Shown here piece after piece: positions 38,222 through 57,529 of a stretch of 64,000 nucleotides of DNA (its first letter is position 1; each line of letters opens with the position of its first letter). Below the pieces are notes generated by a model that had not been told where the DNA came from, ran no database searches, and saw only the letters and a program-made list of their open reading frames with translations. Source of the stretch: Thunnus maccoyii (taxonomy: Eukaryota; Chordata; Actinopteri; Scombriformes; Scombridae); the NCBI RefSeq assembly GCF_910596095.1, contig NC_056546.1:22162425-22226424 (forward strand), written 5' to 3'. A program made the translations under genes and the position numbers.

Positions 38222-38262
38222 TAGATTGCACAGGTGTACCTAATGGAGTGGCCAGTGAGTGT
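38222..38262. repeat. Short interspersed repeat remnant
   Basis: 'cacaggtgtacctaatggag' followed by 'tggccagtgagtgta' matches a terminal sequence that recurs widely in fish genomes (usual form acctaataaagtggcc). Recognised from memory; the family is not assigned. A TA repeat follows. Confidence 0.35.
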
Positions 38263-39105
38263 ATATATATATATCTGTCAAGTCAGTATTCACTTGAGTT
38301 AAATGCTGATACACACTGTGCCCTTGTTGAACTCTCAGTGGATGATGATGGGATATTTACCCTCGAGCCAGTGATGTTATTAGCTGTGACTTGTTAGTGT
38401 TTGCGTGACTCTGTTTTCTCTGACCGTGTTGCCAGGGAACCAGTCGACTGTGATCTGATGTGTCTTTGGCAGGAAACTGTAGCCTAGTAATCAGATTGAA
38501 GTGCCATTTCATCACCACTCCATTAATATTTTTTTTGATTCACTGACAAAACCAGAGATGTGGGCGAGATGTGTGTTAGAAGGCTGGTGCCTGGCTAAGG
38601 GATCTGTATTAAATATTTTGTGTCACATTCATTAATTTATTCATTTCTTTGACCAAATCTTTAATTTTGTGATTACTACAACTCATTTGGAAAAGTCCTC
38701 AGCTTTATTCTAGCAATTATAGTGTCTTCAGTCAACACAAATATGTGACACAACGTGCATTTGCATTCATTTTTGCATTTTACACATTAGAAGCCAGGCA
38801 AAATATTGTATCTATGGTAATGTGGCTATTCAAAGTCTCACAGCCAGAAGGGAAATACTGCAGATGACAGCATCCTGTTTGGTGTGGTGCCTGGGTGGTG
38901 GTGGCCCTATGTGAGGAAAGATTAATGTGTCACAGCAGTCAAAGGTGAGCTAGAGTGACCTCCATCCTTGGCCTTTCTCATGTTCACATGACCCAGTCCT
39001 GTGAAACAAAAAACACTCAGACCATAACAAACTTCACTTTGGTTTGTGTGCAGATTACTTAAGTTCCTGATATTCTAACCAGCCTTGACATTTTCTTGGT
39101 TAAAA

Positions 39106-40102
39106 TTAAAGGAGAACTGCAGCAATTTTACACATGAAGATCAGTTTATGTCATACTACACAGCCTGTGAAAACAGTTGTATATTATCTTCTCTGGTTCT
39201 GGAGGAGCTTCCTAAAGTCTGAGATAATAACCCTGATGATGTTATCGTGGTTACAATTTGAGGGTGTTGAGTTTGAAAGACATGTGTGTTTACCAATAGA
39301 AAGTATCTCATAAAAGATGCTTTTGATTTGCATTATGAATGAACTGTGGGATCCAGTATTTTTGGAGGTTGATTCATACTGGGGTCTAAAAGCCAGGATG
39401 TGTTTCAATTTGACCGTTCATTTACCATTTTAACATCTATCTCCTGGTAAGGCTGGATTACCAACTGGGTAAAGCAGGGAACTGCTGCAGGGCCACAGAC
39501 CCCAGGTTCACTTTGTGGCAATTTGATTAATTGATTAATATAAAATAAAATATAAAAATAATAAGAGCTTTAAGGACCCTGTGTTAAAAGCTAGTTTTAA
39601 TACATTAAAATACAATTTTAATAAATAAAATGGCATGATTAAGGATCCTTTATTTATGAATTACTACTGAAAACATTTGTGGTATATTTATCTGACTATA
39701 ATTTTTTTAATTTATCTTTCTGGCATTTATTTTCTTTATTTGATAGTTGACAGTGAAGTGAGACAGTGTCACATATGTTTACATGGTTCAGGACATCTTA
39801 AATGACAAGGTCACCTCCAACTAAGTTAATTTTGTAGTTACCAGCAACTTTTGCTCTATAGACTTTTTTCTCATTTTCCCCAATTTTAATATCTTTAAGA
39901 TTTCAGTTGACATTATGCTTTCATAGTGTTTAATCTTGAATAAATTATATTTTAATCAATTTACAAGTGTGGGAACATGGGGTAAGGGGTGGGGCCCAAG
40001 GCTCATTTTTGCTCAAGGGCTCCCCCAGTAAGTTTATCCGGCCCTGCAAGTGTCCCCAACTTTAGGGAAGTGCAGTAGTAAATTACTGGACTACTCCTTT
40101 AA
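39106..40102. mobile_element. TTAA-flanked element with a nested hAT-like insertion
   Basis: Outer ends: TTAA then aggagaactgcagcaattt on the left, and aattactggactactcct then TTAA on the right, which are inverted copies. The left part matches the nid1 intron 11 repeat. Inside, 39,450-40,048 is bounded by 'ggctggattaccaac' and 'gtttatccggccctgc' (inverted), an hAT-like pair of ends, and is A+T-rich in between. This is a nested insertion. No transposase is encoded by either. Confidence 0.55.
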
Positions 40103-40379
40103 GCATTTCATAATCTTTATAATACTTTCACAGCAACTTTCTGATACAATGCATGATATCCTCTCAAGTACTTTGCTAAAAAAAAAGTTTTTAACACTTA
40201 AATATATCAACTGTATTTAACAAGCTGCCTAGATTGTCTAAGAACTGGTGAAATGATCTGAAGTGGAGTTACTTTTCATGATGAACGTGATTTTTCTTCA
40301 TGAACGTTAACAAAATGAACGTAAACACATGTAAGAGCTGTGAGCTGCTCTCCTGGGAGCAGTGCTGTGGTGGGAAGCT

Positions 40380-40861
40380 CCATCACAGGGTTAAAGGTAC
40401 AGTAGCGTGCGTCAGCTGATGCGTACCGTCACGTAACGAGGCGGGGGCCGGCCTGTCCTGGCTGTAAGCTCCTGGCTGCAGCTCTCTGCAGCTTCCTGCC
40501 CGCTGCTGCTCCGGACAAACGGCTCATTCTCATCACTGATCATGTGCCTCTCTCTCCGGCTGTCTCTGGCTCGCTCGGCGCTGCAGCAGGAAGTTAGACT
40601 TGTTTTCTCCCTGCTGCTTCCCTTTTCTCCCTCTTCTTGACAGCCCTAACCACAGACTTTTCTCTCAGCCTCTTTCTGCCGCGGCTCTCACCTCTCCTCT
40701 GCCGGGCGTGAGAGCCGTCTCCTTGTGCAGAGCTGTAGCCCGGGCAAACAGCGGGAGGGAGGCTGGCTCTGTGAAGCCTGAGACCGGCGGCGAACACCGG
40801 CAGAGTCCCCCTCTCCCCACCCCGCTCCGCTCCCTCCTCCCCCGGCCAGGGAGCGCAGGTC
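40380..40861 (+). promoter_or_regulatory. gpr137b: CpG-rich promoter and 5' UTR of gpr137b
   Basis: The only substantial GC- and CpG-rich stretch in the window. It includes 'gcgtgcgtcagctgatgcgt', 'aacgaggcgggggccggcc' (GC box) and dense CpG up to the ATG. It contains an upstream ATG at 40,542 opening a 32-codon frame (stop TGA 40,638-40,640) that would be a uORF if transcription starts before it. Confidence 0.55.
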
Positions 40862-43800
40862 ATGGAGGCCCTGGTGGAGGAGAATGAGCCGTCGCCGATG
40901 GACCAGTCCCTGCCTTTGCCTCTGCCTACTCTCAGCCCGGCCGTGCCCCCCTACGTCACGTTGGGCCTGACTGTGGTGTACACCGTCTTCTACTCCCTGC
41001 TCTTCATCTTCATCTACGTCCAGCTCTGGCTGGTCCTACGGTACCGACACAAGCGCTTCAGCTACCAGACTGTGTTCCTGTTCCTGTGTCTGCTATGGTC
41101 GGCCCTGCGCACCGTGCTCTTCTCCTTCTACTTCAAGAACTTCATCACAGCCAACACTTTGGGTCCCTTTCCATTCTGGCTGCTCTACTGCTTCCCCGTC
41201 TGCCTGCAGTTCTTCACACTCAGTCTCATGAACCTTTACTTTGCACAGGTGAGTTGTTTATCCTGGCCCTAGGCGTCATGTGGTGTGTTATGTGTGTCAC
41301 TTCTCTGCACCTCTCTGAGCTCACTGTTATGGTTGTTGAATTTCAAGAGATCTGTAGAGATTCAGCTTTTAGTCAAACATACTATGTCCTCATTTGAACC
41401 AGAGGCTGAAACCTTTTGGCATCCTAAAGTGTAAAATGGCTGTGGGCTGCCAGTAAAAGAATAAAATGGCACAGAACAAGATTATACAGTCTCATATGTT
41501 GATCAACACTGGATCATGTTCAAATGAGAGTCCCACCTGGAGAGCCATGCAACTAGAGTTGAGCAGTATGGTCAAAATTAATATCACATGATTAAGAATG
41601 TTTTTTAGTTAGTGATATATATCAGGATATGGCAAATTTAAGCAAAATCACATTAACATGATCAAACTGATGATGTGCAATGAACTGTGTAAAGTAAAAA
41701 TAGCTCATAAGAAGATACTGTATATCAGAACAACACAATTACACTAGAACTGAAGTGATTAGTTAATTAATCTGTCAATCAATAGAAAATGAAGCACTGA
41801 TTTTTATAATAAATCAACTGTTTTAAGCCATTTGTTAAGAAAAATGGATAGAGCTGCAACAGTTGGTCGATTAGTCAGTCGAAAGAAAATGATTTGGCGT
41901 AACTATTCTGATAATCCGTTAATCTTTTCAGTCATTTGTCATGTAAAACACCAAACAATTAGTCGATTCCAGCCTATCAAATGTGATGTGCTGCTTTTTC
42001 TTTTTTATATAATTTTACATGTAATATCTTTTGAACTGTTGGTCGCACAATAAGAGACATTTGAAGATGTCACATTGGACTCTACGAATCCAGGATTGGA
42101 GTTATTTTTACTACTTTTTGACATTTTATAGACTAAACAATTGATTGATTAATCGAGAAAATAATTAGTAGGTGAATCAATAATGAAAATATTTGTTTAT
42201 TAGCAGCCCTAAAAGTCACAGTTCTCATCGTATGGAATATGAGTATTTGCTTGATAGTAAACTGAATATCTTTAGTCTTTGGGCTGTTGGTCAGACAAAG
42301 AAAACAATTTGAATATGACAGTTTGGGCTCTGGGACATTTTGATGGTCAATTTTCACTATTTTCAATTGACAAAATAATTGATTAATTACATTATCATTT
42401 TCACCCTTTTCCATCTCCACCTCGCCCCCCCTATAGCACACACATACACATACAAAGTAAGCTTGTGTGATCATGGAGAACTAACAATCATCAAACTCCT
42501 GTATCCCCCCCATCACCCTCCCAATGGCGACCCCATACACACCCCCACCCCAGATCTCTCCCCCTGAAAACTAATAAAACAAGAGATTAAAGTCGCTCAC
42601 GCTGCACCCCTCTCTTTAACTAAACTGTAAGCTGCATCCTACGCTCGGAGAGTCTTAAGACTGGCCCCGTGCATTCAGGCCACAGACGTCAGATTAATTA
42701 CTGATGAAAATAATTCTTAGTTGCAGCCCTAAATTTCAGAGTTATGGCCCAGGCCTACCTGTTACATCCATTACATCTAATATAACACTCTAATAGTCAC
42801 TGATTTTAACAGCACCTAATAGTGAGGACCATTTATGATCTGTCTGGTAAATATTACACCTTGCTATCAGTGTAATATACTTATATTCATATCAGATATA
42901 ACATGTGATGCAGTGAATCATTCCTCATCTCGCTTATATAATCCAAATATCAAATAATAGCTTCTGTGGCATTTACCTAATGCTTATTTTTAGCATAATC
43001 CTCTTGTACTGATTTGAGCGTCAGTTGCGAGTTGACAGTGAGTCACAAAGCTTTATAGCTTGTGTTGTCTCAGAAAATGTGTCTGTCGTTTAAAGCTGTG
43101 AAGTTCCTGTTTCAAGAGAATGTCTTGCTTTTCTTAGAGCGAGAATAGAGAAGTGAAAATGGGCAAGCAAAAGAGCATGACGCATTTGCATGATGCACTT
43201 TTTTTTCTTTTCGCTCGACAGGTCATTTTCAAGGCAAAGTCAAAATATGCACCGGAGCTTTTGAGATACAGGTAAGACCAGGTGACTAGGAAACCCTAAC
43301 CTAGTTTAAATAATCCAAATAACAAATCTGAACAGAAATTTTCATATAATATATTTCTCTATTCTCATGACCTGCAGGCTGCCACTGTACCTGCTCTTCC
43401 TGTTTATCAGCCTGGTGTTTTTAGTTGTGAACTTAGTGTGCGCCCTCCTGGTGAGGATGTCCTCTGCAGAAGCCCACACCATTGTACTGGTGAGGGTCGC
43501 GATCAACGACACGCTCTTTGTCCTGTGTGCCATCTCGCTCTCCCTTTGTCTGTACAAGATCGCTAAGATGTCGCTGGCCAACATTTACCTGGAATCCAAG
43601 GTGAGAAATATTTGCAGCACTGTGATTTAACATTTGAAAGACATAGTGGAAATCAAACAAGACCAGCTGTAGCAACACTTTCTAAAATCAACGGTTTGTG
43701 TTTGATGGTCATTTTGTAACTCACATCAAAAGGTGTTGTGTGCTGTATATAGCACCCTTGTGTGAAGAAGCACTTCTCCATGTAATTTATGCTCCGTACA

Positions 43801-45360
43801 CAGTGATTGTTCCCTAGCAACGCAGTGTTGTTCTGTTGCACGACTGGGTATTTTGTGTGCATGCACAAGCTTGAAGATCGGTACAGTTGAGTCGCCATCT
43901 TTTATGTGTGCTGTTTCACACTGACAAAATGACAGATGGGTACTGAGGTAATGCACAGCCAGTACTACCTTCAGTTCCCATGTAGTTTTGATCTTTGAAT
44001 CAGATTACATGTCTCACTGAAACTCTTCAAACTGTGCAGGGAACATCAGTGTGTCAGGTGACGGTTGTAGGAGCCATCGTCATCCTTCTGTACGCATCTA
44101 GGGCCTGCTACAATCTGGTCGTCCTGGGACTCTCAAACAAGAGTATTAACTCCTTTGACTTTGACTGGTACAACGTTTCAGACCAGGTGAGCCACCAGAA
44201 CTCCAAAGTATTTTGATGATTCATGGGGAAAAAGGAAATGCTTTTTCCTAGAGCAGTGGTTGACTGTTCAGACCAGTCAGTCAGGTGTAATGTGATCTAC
44301 CCACCTACATTTTTGGCTCAAGTTTCAGGCAGTTTTGTCATGAAATCTGACAGAAAGCTGGTTGGTTGATTGCTTTGTCGTGATGATTACCACCAGGAAA
44401 AATTCCCCACCTTCTCTTTTAACAATCTATCATTGGGTGAAAGAGCAGCCTGTTGGGATACTGTATAGTAATATGATATGTTTTTTTGTTTTGTTTTTTC
44501 AGGCAGATTTACAGTTGACTCTGGGCGACGCAGGCTACATCGTCTTCGGGGTGATCTTGTTTGTGTGGGAGCTGCTCCCCACGTCTCTTGTAGTTTTCTT
44601 CTTCAGAGTTCGGCAGCCCAACCTAGACAGAGTGAGCCAACAAATTACCCTAAACCAGTGGTTCCCAACCCCCCCTCCCAATGATTAACAGGAAAGCAGA
44701 TGAAACATAGTTCTGCCACACAAAATTATTTTTTGTTTGGATTTTCTCTAACCATGTTTTTCTTGTGAAACACTGGATATTTTTTACCATTTCATCTAAA
44801 AATGAAACACACTCTTTGGTAGAATTGCTCATAAGTCATAGATATATGAAATGTGTGATAAGGGGTTGCAAGTAGATATTGGTTCATTTTAAGGAATCAT
44901 AAAGCAAACAAGGTTGGGAACTACTGCCTTAAATGTTTAAAGGTTTTGTAAGCAGTTACCATTATGTTTTCCCTATGAAAACACTGGACATGTTACATTT
45001 ATTTTCTTGTTTGTGTCCATCTTGTCCATGCAGAGTGGCTCTGGGCTTCCCGGTCATGTCTTCTCCTCTAGGGCTTATTTCTTTGACAACCCACGCCGTT
45101 ACGACAGCGACGATGACCTGGCATGGAGCGTCATGCCTCAGAACATCCAAGCCAGGTAAAAATGAAACATTGCCCTGATCTAATATGAATGAGACAAAGT
45201 CAAAAGGACACCATTTGTCATGGATTTGTTTGTTCTGTTGGACAGTTTGGCGGCTGACGGTTACGAGTGGGGGAGCCAAAGCAGCGGCATCAGTGCCTAC
45301 ATCGGAGGGGATGAGAGTTACCACCTCCCTCCTCCTTCAGAGGAGCTCAGCCATTACTGA
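40862..45360 (+). CDS. gpr137b: GPR137B seven-pass lysosomal membrane protein, complete
   Basis: Orphan GPCR-like integral protein of the lysosome, reported in the literature to regulate Rag GTPase/mTORC1 and, in fish, osteoclast function. Exons: 40862-41248, 43222-43271, 43378-43600, 44040-44186, 44503-44631, 45034-45155, 45246-45360; phases agree, 390 aa (human about 399). The N-terminus is short and proline-rich. TM1 near residues 35-58 ([20 protein letters not shown]), then RYRHKR; TM2 72-92; TM3 about 103-128 ([20 protein letters not shown]); TM4 149-171; [19 protein letters not shown] for TM5; [19 protein letters not shown] for TM6; [20 protein letters not shown] for TM7. The tail has the family signature [18 protein letters not shown]. 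The b paralogue is chosen from the N-terminal PAVPPYV and DWYNVSDQ matches and linkage to nid1. Start: GTCATGG, first in-frame ATG after a GC-rich leader. Confidence 0.96.
41849..42211. mobile_element. hAT-like MITE in gpr137b intron 1
   Basis: Starts tagagctgcaacagttggtc and ends tattagcagcccta, inverted termini of a very common teleost repeat whose ends read 'tagggctgcaactaatgatt'. Internal blocks match 29,857-29,970 and the next element. No coding capacity. Confidence 0.65.
42215..42731. mobile_element. Second copy of the same MITE, split by an insertion
   Basis: It shares 'tttgggctctgggacatttt', 'attttcactattttcaattg' and the terminus 'cttagttgcagcccta' with its neighbour. It is interrupted at 42,391-42,691. 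Removing the insert restores the family's usual terminal sequence. Confidence 0.6.
42391..42691. mobile_element. 301-bp insert of unknown type with 10-bp target duplication
   Basis: Flanked by perfect direct repeats GATTAATTAC (42,381-42,390 and 42,692-42,701). The insert is C-rich on the plus strand ('ccccccatcaccctcccaat', 'acacccccaccccagatctc'). It has no obvious poly(A) tail, open frame or inverted ends. The target duplication makes it a mobile insertion; its family is not recognised. Confidence 0.55.
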
Positions 45361-45361
45361 G

Positions 45362-48282
45362 GGGAGTTCACAGTGACCCCTGCTGACCTGTAGCTTTGTG
45401 TTATACTTGTATATTTTTGCACTCTCGCTGATATTATCAGACTGAGACACACAGGGCTGAAAGCTGCCTTCAACTCGATACATTCAATTTTCTATTTTGT
45501 CTAGAGAAGAACTAACAAACCTTTCTCTCTGCCAGTATATGAAGTTCCACTGATGGGACATTAATTTGCACACTCCTTGTACAAAGTATGATCTAATTTT
45601 GACTGCTCTTAAATGTTTCCCGTTGTATAGTTTATATTGAATACTGCTTAATATATTTCCTGACCTTTGTAATATGTACTGTATTACTATTTTATGTATG
45701 TACGTTCTTTTTCATACAGATTTGTTTATATAGATGAGATATACATTTAATTCATATTAAAAAAAGTTTAAATGCTGTGAAAAATGAAGTTTGTTTTTAA
45801 TATCACACCAATATTTTTGTGATAGATTGACATTAGGCTGTTCATCTTTTAGCAACATGTCTACACAGATTTTGAAAAAAGTTAATACTGATTTACATAA
45901 ATTAATTAAAAAAAAAAAAAGTAACATGAAACTCAGCGGAAAATGACTCTCTTAGCAGAGTGACATGTACACTGCAGCGCCTTAAACGCCTTTGATTGTA
46001 CATACATTTTATTTATTTAAAATTAAAGAGTGGGAGAGAAATAGAAAAAATGGTTAATGGCTGAGCTCAGAAAAGTAAACTGTAAACTCTGGTTTAGCAG
46101 TCAGGTGAGCAGTTTCTCTTGCATGAACTGCAGGTGCAGCATGATATTTGCACCTGTGACATATGTGCAATGAGATTTTTAACTTATATATTTTACATTT
46201 TTATCCTTTATTTTTGTATTCCTTATTTCTCACTCTAGTCTCAGCACAACCTTTGGAGCACATCACATTGCATTTCATATATTACACAAACCTTTAAATC
46301 CTGAACGACGCCACTACAGTTTACATAAAAGCTCATATTGTGTATGAAAGGAAAGGTACAGATATGAGAACCCACACAGACCAAAATAACTGTATTACCT
46401 ATAACAATTATACAGCAAATAACTATATTTTATAATACATAATTACTCCAATAGATTCTATTACTATAATACAATAGAAATGAACTACTACTGTATCATT
46501 CATAATTGTTAGGTTAGTAATACATACAGTATAATAAACATGCAGTTTCTAAGGTAATTATCTGTTTTGCCCTGATGGTAATCTAACTGAGTGCAGGAAA
46601 ACATCTCTGAACACACAACTAGCAGATTTACAGCAGATGAAAAAGATATGCTTTCCATTCCGGTAGGGAACTGGGTGATAACTATTCTCCAACTTGTCTT
46701 ACTCTTACTGGAATAACAAGGAGTAAGAAGAAGTGAAAGAATAATGAAGAAGTGTTTCGCTGATTTAGACCACTGACTGTAACAGAACAATTGAAACTGT
46801 GGTTTGATATAAATGTCAAACACACAAAAAACAAACACGTACATATGATGAAGAAATTTTTCTTGGAATTTCCGCAAAACCCCAGAACAAAAGACCAGCA
46901 GGCCACATGTGGTTTGAACTTCTCTCCATTTTATTGACAAAAGTTGTTTTCAAAGATGATTGCGGTCTAAAAGCACTTAATACATAATGTACCCTGTAAA
47001 TCTATGGAAGTTGATGCTGTAAAATTTAGCAAGAAATTGATTGTTCAATTGTAAAACAGGAACATTCTCACTATGTATTTGGGAGATGTAGGTTTAGAGA
47101 TTGTCTTGAAATGAATTGGTGATAAATGTTTAAGTTATAGTTTAGGTCATTCATTTCATTAGAGCGCTGATTTGTTTCTTTCATCTAATGTGAAAACTGT
47201 AAATGTGGAGCTGTATGAAGTGAATCAAAAAACTGAAAACATAGAGGCAACTCTGGTATACAATGCAGAAAAACATTACCTGTCCTTAGAAAAACAATTT
47301 TAAAGCAATTTGTACATTCATTTATTCGCCACTTGATCAATATATTAAAATGTTTTTCGTTACTGAAATATTACAATCACATTATTAGATTTTCAGCTGT
47401 TTTAGGAAAGATAATCAATACTGGTTGGTCTAAAGTTGAAAATGTCCTAAAGCATACTAGCTTTGTCCTCTCATCAATGTGAAGAATTTAATTTTACATC
47501 ATATGGAGTTTAATTTTCCAAGATCCAGAATGACATAAATAACAGGCGTACTTCAGTACACCTCCTGCAGAGGGCAGCATGAAACTGTGTTTGGCACAAG
47601 CATGACAGCAGGCACAGCAGTAACAAAAAATTAACCTTAAATCACAAGTCATAGATAGATGTATGTGTATGTTTCTTGGTAACTTGGTTCTAATTCAAAT
47701 TGTTTATGTATTTAGGTGAGAAGGAGTAACACATGACACAGCATCTGCAGTGTTTCAAATGAACTCAAATTAAGACCACTGTAGTTCTGTCAGAAAAGGG
47801 TGTTTTTAATTCAGATCATTCCTCATATTATTGCAAACTCAAGCACATTTGCCATACAGTAGCTTATAACAGCTGATTCCATGTGAAAAGCATAACACAT
47901 TAAGCATATGCAGAACACTGTACCTTAAAGGAATTAACTGCAAAAACCATTATGCAAAAGATGAGCTTAATTCCTGTTTGAAGTGATTTTCTGAAAATGT
48001 CAGCTGTAATGTAAGCGTTCTCCACCAAAAAAAAGGTGAGAGGAAAAAAAACACACAATCCCTTTCAGTACAATGTCATGACATTCAAGGTCCGCTGGGT
48101 CGCCCAGGTTGACTGAAAACAAACAGAATTCGCTGTGTATTTGTTTTTCTAAGCATGGATCTTCCACCCACTCAAGCAAAAGTCTGCTGTTTTCCATGTA
48201 AAGCACACACACATGCTCTCTATAGGCCACTTTCTTAGGACAGAGCACTTAATGGCTGGTTGTAGGGGACGCAGGCTTCCCA
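45362..48282. other. Convergent 3' region between gpr137b and egln1
   Basis: The two genes end tail-to-tail about 2.9 kb apart. The stretch is A+T-rich with no coding sequence and should hold both 3' UTRs (gpr137b on the left, egln1 on the right). I see no repeat family I can name. A 143-codon minus-strand open frame at 46,509-46,940 has no domain-like features and is regarded as chance. Confidence 0.5.
45756..45761 (+). terminator. gpr137b: Candidate poly(A) signal of gpr137b
   Basis: ATTAAA variant about 395 bp after the stop, followed by a T-rich stretch. Other candidates lie near 45,900 and 46,020, so the true site is uncertain. Confidence 0.3.
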
Positions 48283-55708
<7,426 letters not shown>

Positions 55709-57508
55709 TCAAGGTTGCATTAAATTGTATGTGCGTCGGCGCAAACGCAAGTCCCAGCAGGGATCCGGACAGTCAGAACCGGGGCCTTGGAAGTAGCTCA
55801 GATTGCCTTTGTTGGCCCCTGATGTGGGGATGCAGCAGTTGGTCTTGGCACAGCCAGATCGCATTGTCCTTGCCTCACCTGCACCAAGACTGATACACAC
55901 AGAGGCTGCTCACAACACAGCTGCCTCATTATAAACTTTAAACTAGCGAGAAAATAAACCGGAGATATCGCGCTGCACGTCAACTTCCCCTTGCCTTTTC
56001 CTGCTCTATTAAGACTCACATGATCTGCTTGGGTGTTGGCAGTGAACCCCTATGAGCTCTTGTAAACTTCTTGGTGTAAACAGCGAGTGAAAGCAGTCAT
56101 ACAGCGCAGAAATTCCCTCAGGAATAAGACACACAAGTGGTGACTCGCACACGGCGGGGAGGACTGTGACAGAAACGCTTGTCTTTTCTTCAGAAGTAAG
56201 ACTTCCAAGAAGACTTGATCTAAATTTCGGAGAGGAAAAAAAACCTTCCGTCTCCATCATCTTGAATCATTTTCATAATAACCATTTCAAACTGTATCAG
56301 CATACAGCATCAGGTTTTCACACCATGAGAATGGGAAATAACAAACAACACTTGACACCATACAACTAACTGCTCGTCTTCTCTGACTTCAAGGCAGATA
56401 AAGGGGAGCTGAGGTGAGTTGCGAACGTGCATAAATGCAGAGGGAAGATTCAACCCTCATACACCGTGTAAGCAGTGATATGACAAACAAAGGCAAGTTC
56501 CTCCACATTCTTCCACACACTTGGATCAACATAAACCATAGCAACATTATTATAAACACTCACAGCAGACTAAACTCCTGCACTCGTGCCAAGCGAAATA
56601 CTGTCGGACATTCTTATGTCTCGATCTTAAAAAACTATCTTGTCCACAGAAAAATGATATGTTATGTTGAGGATATGTTATATTTTTAAAATATTTGGAC
56701 TTCAAGGGGTTGAACAGAATTACTTAATATGTAAGCCTGTAGGTCTACATGCTTTTGTAAAAGTTCATTTTATCTGACTTAGTGGTAATTGCGTTGCATA
56801 ATCTTTTAGTGCAAAATCTTTCTATGTCTTGCTATGGTGCATGAGAGCGAATCAAAATCATCCACATCACAGATACGTCTGAATCTCATTTTCCTGCGTG
56901 TCTGACCGTACTTGCTTGCGTCAGTCCACATTGTGCTCACATCTTTTGAGTGATGCAGGTTACCACTGGAATGCACAGTATCAGGGCCTTCAAAGCTGAA
57001 AAACAACAAAACTTCAACATAAAGATGAGGGGTGTGGATTCTTGCTCCGGCTGCATGAACTTACAAACTACTTTATCGATTTTTTAAAAAAGGGTGGGTC
57101 TCAGGGAAAAAAAAAAAAAAAACACGGCTGCTGGGAATCAAAGCGGGTGAGGGGAACGCAAACTGACAAAGGGCTTCCTGTCAGTAAGACGCAATACTTT
57201 TCTGTGTGCATGTGTGTGTGTGAGAGAGAGAGACAGAGGGAGAGGGGCACAGACAGAGTAAGGATAGGGGTGGGGCTGGAGCAGAAGAGAGGAGTGAACT
57301 GCTGTAAACTTTGACTCCTGGCCTCCCTCCAGAGGGAGCAGTATTTTAATGGTCGTGCTACGTGCAGAGCGTGAGGAAGGTTGGCTGATCCTCGGCTATG
57401 TCACCCCTCCCACCCTTAACTGCTCGGCTCACGCTGCAAGACTGAAGATGGGTAAACAGTCGCTGCTAGGAAAGTGTGTTTGTGTGGATTTAGATGTGTG
57501 AGGGTGGA

Positions 57509-57529
57509 GTGTGTGTGTGTGTGTGTGTG
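57509..57529. repeat. (GT)n microsatellite
   Basis: About ten GT units inside the GC-richer patch of egln1 intron 1. Confidence 0.85.

Noticed and set aside
46509..46940. 143-codon minus-strand frame between gpr137b and egln1
   Set aside because: Mixed composition without domain, signal peptide or splice logic, in A+T-rich 3' UTR sequence.
55709..55900. Small cysteine-containing minus-strand frame 5' of egln1 exon 2, with a donor-like site
   Set aside because: Considered as an alternative first exon of egln1, but it has no MYND or catalytic-domain similarity and does not join in frame with support.
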